Assembly: GCA_031835245.1 (NCBI GenBank) | Contig: JAVKOQ010000123.1 | Coordinates: 1 to 64,000 of the forward strand | Source: Balamuthia mandrillaris | Taxonomy: Eukaryota > Discosea > Longamoebia > Balamuthiidae | DNA: 64,000 nt | Reading direction: 5' to 3' | Part shown: in pieces, positions 61,555 to 64,000 of the stretch | Numbering within the stretch: position 1 is the first letter of the stretch | Layout of the letters: each line of letters opens with the position of its first letter | The notes under the pieces: generated by a model | Databases searched by the model: none | Told to the model about the DNA's origin: nothing | What the model saw: the letters and a program-made list of their open reading frames with translations, nothing else | Translations under genes and position numbers: made by a program

Positions 61555-63653
61555 TGTTGCTCTTTATCTGAATATTATTTATACACCGTAGCGGGAGTGC
61601 CGATTTACGTACCGCCAGAACGAACTCTGGAGTTCATGGAGACGTGGATGGTTAGCGCTGTGAACCAACTCGGTTCCTTGGTTCTAACGCCGCAGCAGGA
61701 CGTGTGCCGCCAACGCGCCTTACGGCTGCTTTGTTCAACGTGGCTCAGACCATGCGGTACGCCCCTCTTCCAGGGTTGTCCTGAGCAACCTCGACTCGTA
61801 TACGTTTTTTTTTTCTGATTTTTTTTTTTGGTTGACAGCTGCTGAGGACCTTCCCATCCCAATCCAGCCGTGTTATTCCGCTTGTTACGAATTTCGTACG
61901 ATTGCCTCCTCCTTTTCTTCCTCCCCTCCCCTCCCCTCCCCTCGCAGGATTGTTGAACATCGTTCTTCTTTCACATTATTCAAGTGTATAAAACGGCTTG
62001 CAACAACGGTTCAACCGACCCATCTGACGAAGAAAAGGTTGTGGGAACCGGGTTGTACTTTCCTCCAGGCTACGCGCCACCCCTTACCTGTTCGGAAATG
62101 GAGCAAAACGGAGAGCCTCTCTACCAAGAGGATAACTATTTGACCACTCTGGAAGGCCATGAATACAACTTACATTGCAACAAGATGCAAGGAAATGATA
62201 CCAAGATCCCCTGTGAGGCACCGCTTGAAAATGCAAACGACCTTCAATGTGCATTCACATGTCCTTTACAATCCTACAGCGATGAACAATACGACAGCTT
62301 GAAAGCGATACAGCTCGCATTCGGTTGGCTATCATGGGTACACTCTCCTTTTTTTTTCTCTCTTATTGCTTTTTATCTTCTGTTCTATATTGTTGGGTTA
62401 ACCCATTGTCTTCACAACCAAGTTGGGAAGCTTATTAGTGATCCTCTCTTACCTGCTCCATCCCAAACTGCGGTTGTTTCCTTCCAACCTCATCCTTATG
62501 ACAGCCTTGGCAGCTAACATAGCCACCCTGGCCATCATTCTTCCCACCTTTGCCGGCTACACAGTCACTTGGTGCGGAGCTGACACGCAGTACCTCATTC
62601 CTGATAATCGGCTGAAGGGCGGGTTTCTCACGATCCAGTTTAGCGTGGAGGATCTATCCGTGGAGTCCTCTCTTTGCACTTTCCAGGGGTGGTTGTTGCA
62701 GTTTGGTTTTCTCTCGAGTACTGCCTGGTGGGGAATCGTGGGATTCAACATGTTCCTCTCGGTAAGCCAGAAAAAAAAGTTTCTGGTAAACAATTCCTTA
62801 TTTTAACAACTTTTTTTTAAAAAAAACTACGAATAGGTTTACTTCGGAAATAAGCTCCCTACTACCACCTCGTGGAAGGTGGGCCTTCAGGTGACTTATC
62901 ATGTATGTGGCTGGGTCATCCCCGCAATCCTGTCGCTCATTCCTGCAGCCGCGGGAAGCGTTGTGTTTGCACCTGGTGCTTCCTTGTGCGTTTTCTCCTG
63001 ATGGTTGTTTTGCGTCGTGAAACTGAAAAAAAACTCACACTTCATTTTGGCTATCAACCACCAACAGCTGCGAAGTTGCGTCGATGGAAAATGTAGGATA
63101 CTTTCTCGCCTGTTGGGCCATTCCGGTGGGTTTGGTGCTCTTAGCGGGGACGGTCCTCTTCCTGTGCACCATCTTCCGCCTTCTCCACCATTCCTACCTG
63201 GCTAATGACGTGAAAAAGGCCGTGGAGATGTACTTGCGATTGGTGCTCTTCATCCTCATCTATCTCTGCCTCTTTGCATTCATCTTCTCGTTCACCCTAC
63301 GCCTTGCCTCGGATAAGGAAGCCATCGAAGAAGGCTACAGCGACTACTTCCTCTGCCTGCTGGTAAGGCTCGAAGAGTGCAGCCTCTCGTCGGGCGTGCA
63401 CAACTTCCCGTTGGCCGTGCTAAAAGGGCTGGGCTATTCCTGCCTGGGTCTCTGCTTGTGCTTGAACTTCTGCACCAGCCGAGCAATCCTTCGCCTGTGG
63501 GCCAGAACATTCATCAATGTCAGCCATGGGCGATGGGCTTCCAGCAACAACGGATCGTCCTCCATTCGCAGCAAAAAGAAGAAATCTGGCACAGAGGATG
63601 TGATGACCATGACTATGGCCAACGACGATGACGATGAGGAAGGTGGTGAATAG
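61364..63653 (+). CDS. Frizzled/Smoothened-like seven-TM receptor
   Basis: Start ATG 61364 opens a signal peptide (ALGVGVAFLLSVVFLLDG). A Cys-rich ectodomain follows (CQPWSGKPDYCGQF, VPIYVPPERTLEFMETWM, DVCRQRALRLLCSTWLRPC, PIPIQPCYSACYEF). This is the Frizzled CRD pattern, with a second Cys-rich part (CNNGSTDPSDE, FPPGYAPPLTCSEM). The TM domain has LGSLLVILSYLLHP, then NLILMTALAANIATLAIILP and CTFQGWLLQFGFLSSTAWWG. Further helices are TYHVCGWVIPAILSLIP, IPVGLVLLAGTVLFLCTIFR and YLRLVLFILIYLCLFAFIFS. The cytosolic tail is Ser/Lys-rich and ends DDDDEEGGE; I see no KTxxxW Dishevelled motif. About seven exons. Dictyostelium has many such fsl receptors, and ligands are unknown. Confidence 0.85.
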
Positions 63654-64000
63654 TGAAGAAGCCAAGGCAACGCGTTGGGGGTTTTTTTTTTCGTTTTTTT
63701 TTTTTGTAGCAATTGTAAACAATATTCATTCATAGAAGCACAAACACCGCAATGTGGTGCCGCGTACCCGCTTTTGGCCATTAGAAAAACAGGCTTTCGT
63801 ATTTTTGTTGTTGAACTGTTCAGCAGGAAGGAATGACTTTTTTGGAATCCATACAGCAGCCGGAAGGAATGGTTGTGCCACCCCCTCTGGTGTCCCTTGT
63901 CGGCGGTGCTGTCTCGAAAAAGTGGCGATTATTTACCAAAATATTCCTATATATTCATTAGTCAAAATTAAGCAAAAAATTATGAATCATTTACGATAAT
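63654..64000. other. 3' flank of the Frizzled-like gene
   Basis: About 350 bp with T-runs at 63681-63690 and 63695-63705. No gene is recognised before the window ends. Confidence 0.5.

Overview
The window is 64 kb of a gene-dense, intron-rich nuclear genome from a protist. Twenty-two coding genes are well or moderately supported, plus two weaker small-protein candidates. The introns are short GT-AG introns (most about 60 to 250 bp) with long sense-strand pyrimidine tracts, usually (CT)n. The gene set points to Amoebozoa: a Frizzled/Smoothened-like receptor, a TKL kinase with a tyrosine-kinase-like catalytic loop, huntingtin, SGF29, 4EHP and a WIPI-type PROPPIN. A centramoebid such as Balamuthia is my best guess, but that is inference and not proven by the sequence. 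I see no viral, LTR or transposon genes, no CRISPR array, and no tRNA or rRNA genes.

Layout from left to right. At 0.1-5.9 kb (+) lies a long TKL-family kinase whose 5' end is outside the window. At 6.6-8.5 kb (-) is a FANCF-like gene. At 8.9-11.9 kb (+) is the nucleolar GTPase GNL2/NOG2. At 12.0-13.1 kb (-) is NAT9. At 13.2-16.3 kb (-) is a fusion of a NECAP-type PHear domain, an EDR1/CTR1 domain and a protein kinase whose DFG motif reads DFN. At 16.8-28.6 kb (-) is a full-length huntingtin ortholog with more than 20 exons. It is head-to-head with a short FANCA-like gene (28.7-31.6 kb, +). At 31.6-33.2 kb (-) is an SGF29-like tandem-Tudor protein. At 34.3-38.9 kb (+) is USP7.

From 39.5 kb onward come a tiny N-myristoylation/Cys-rich/tail-anchored protein (+), an unfamiliar type I membrane protein (+), an SRR1-like protein (+), a Golgi GDP-mannose-type transporter (-), and proteasome subunit alpha5 (-). 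The alpha5 gene is head-to-head with the H/ACA snoRNP factor NAF1 (+). Then come an SS18/SSXT-like protein (+), a LYRM1-like LYR protein (-), a 79-aa unknown (-), a THEM4-like thioesterase (-), a doubtful membrane ORF (-), LUC7-like splicing factor (+), eIF4E2/4EHP (-), WIPI3/WDR45B (+) and a Frizzled-like receptor (+).

These are mostly housekeeping genes packed as convergent or divergent neighbours, not an operon or island. The strongest points for a second look are the PHear-EDR1-kinase fusion and the complete polyQ-free huntingtin with a basic C-terminal tail. Others are FANCA-like and FANCF-like genes 20 kb apart, a strict strand polarity of the intronic (CT)n tracts, a 61-bp perfect inverted copy of a LUC7 intron 3' end, and a recurring telo-box 10-mer.
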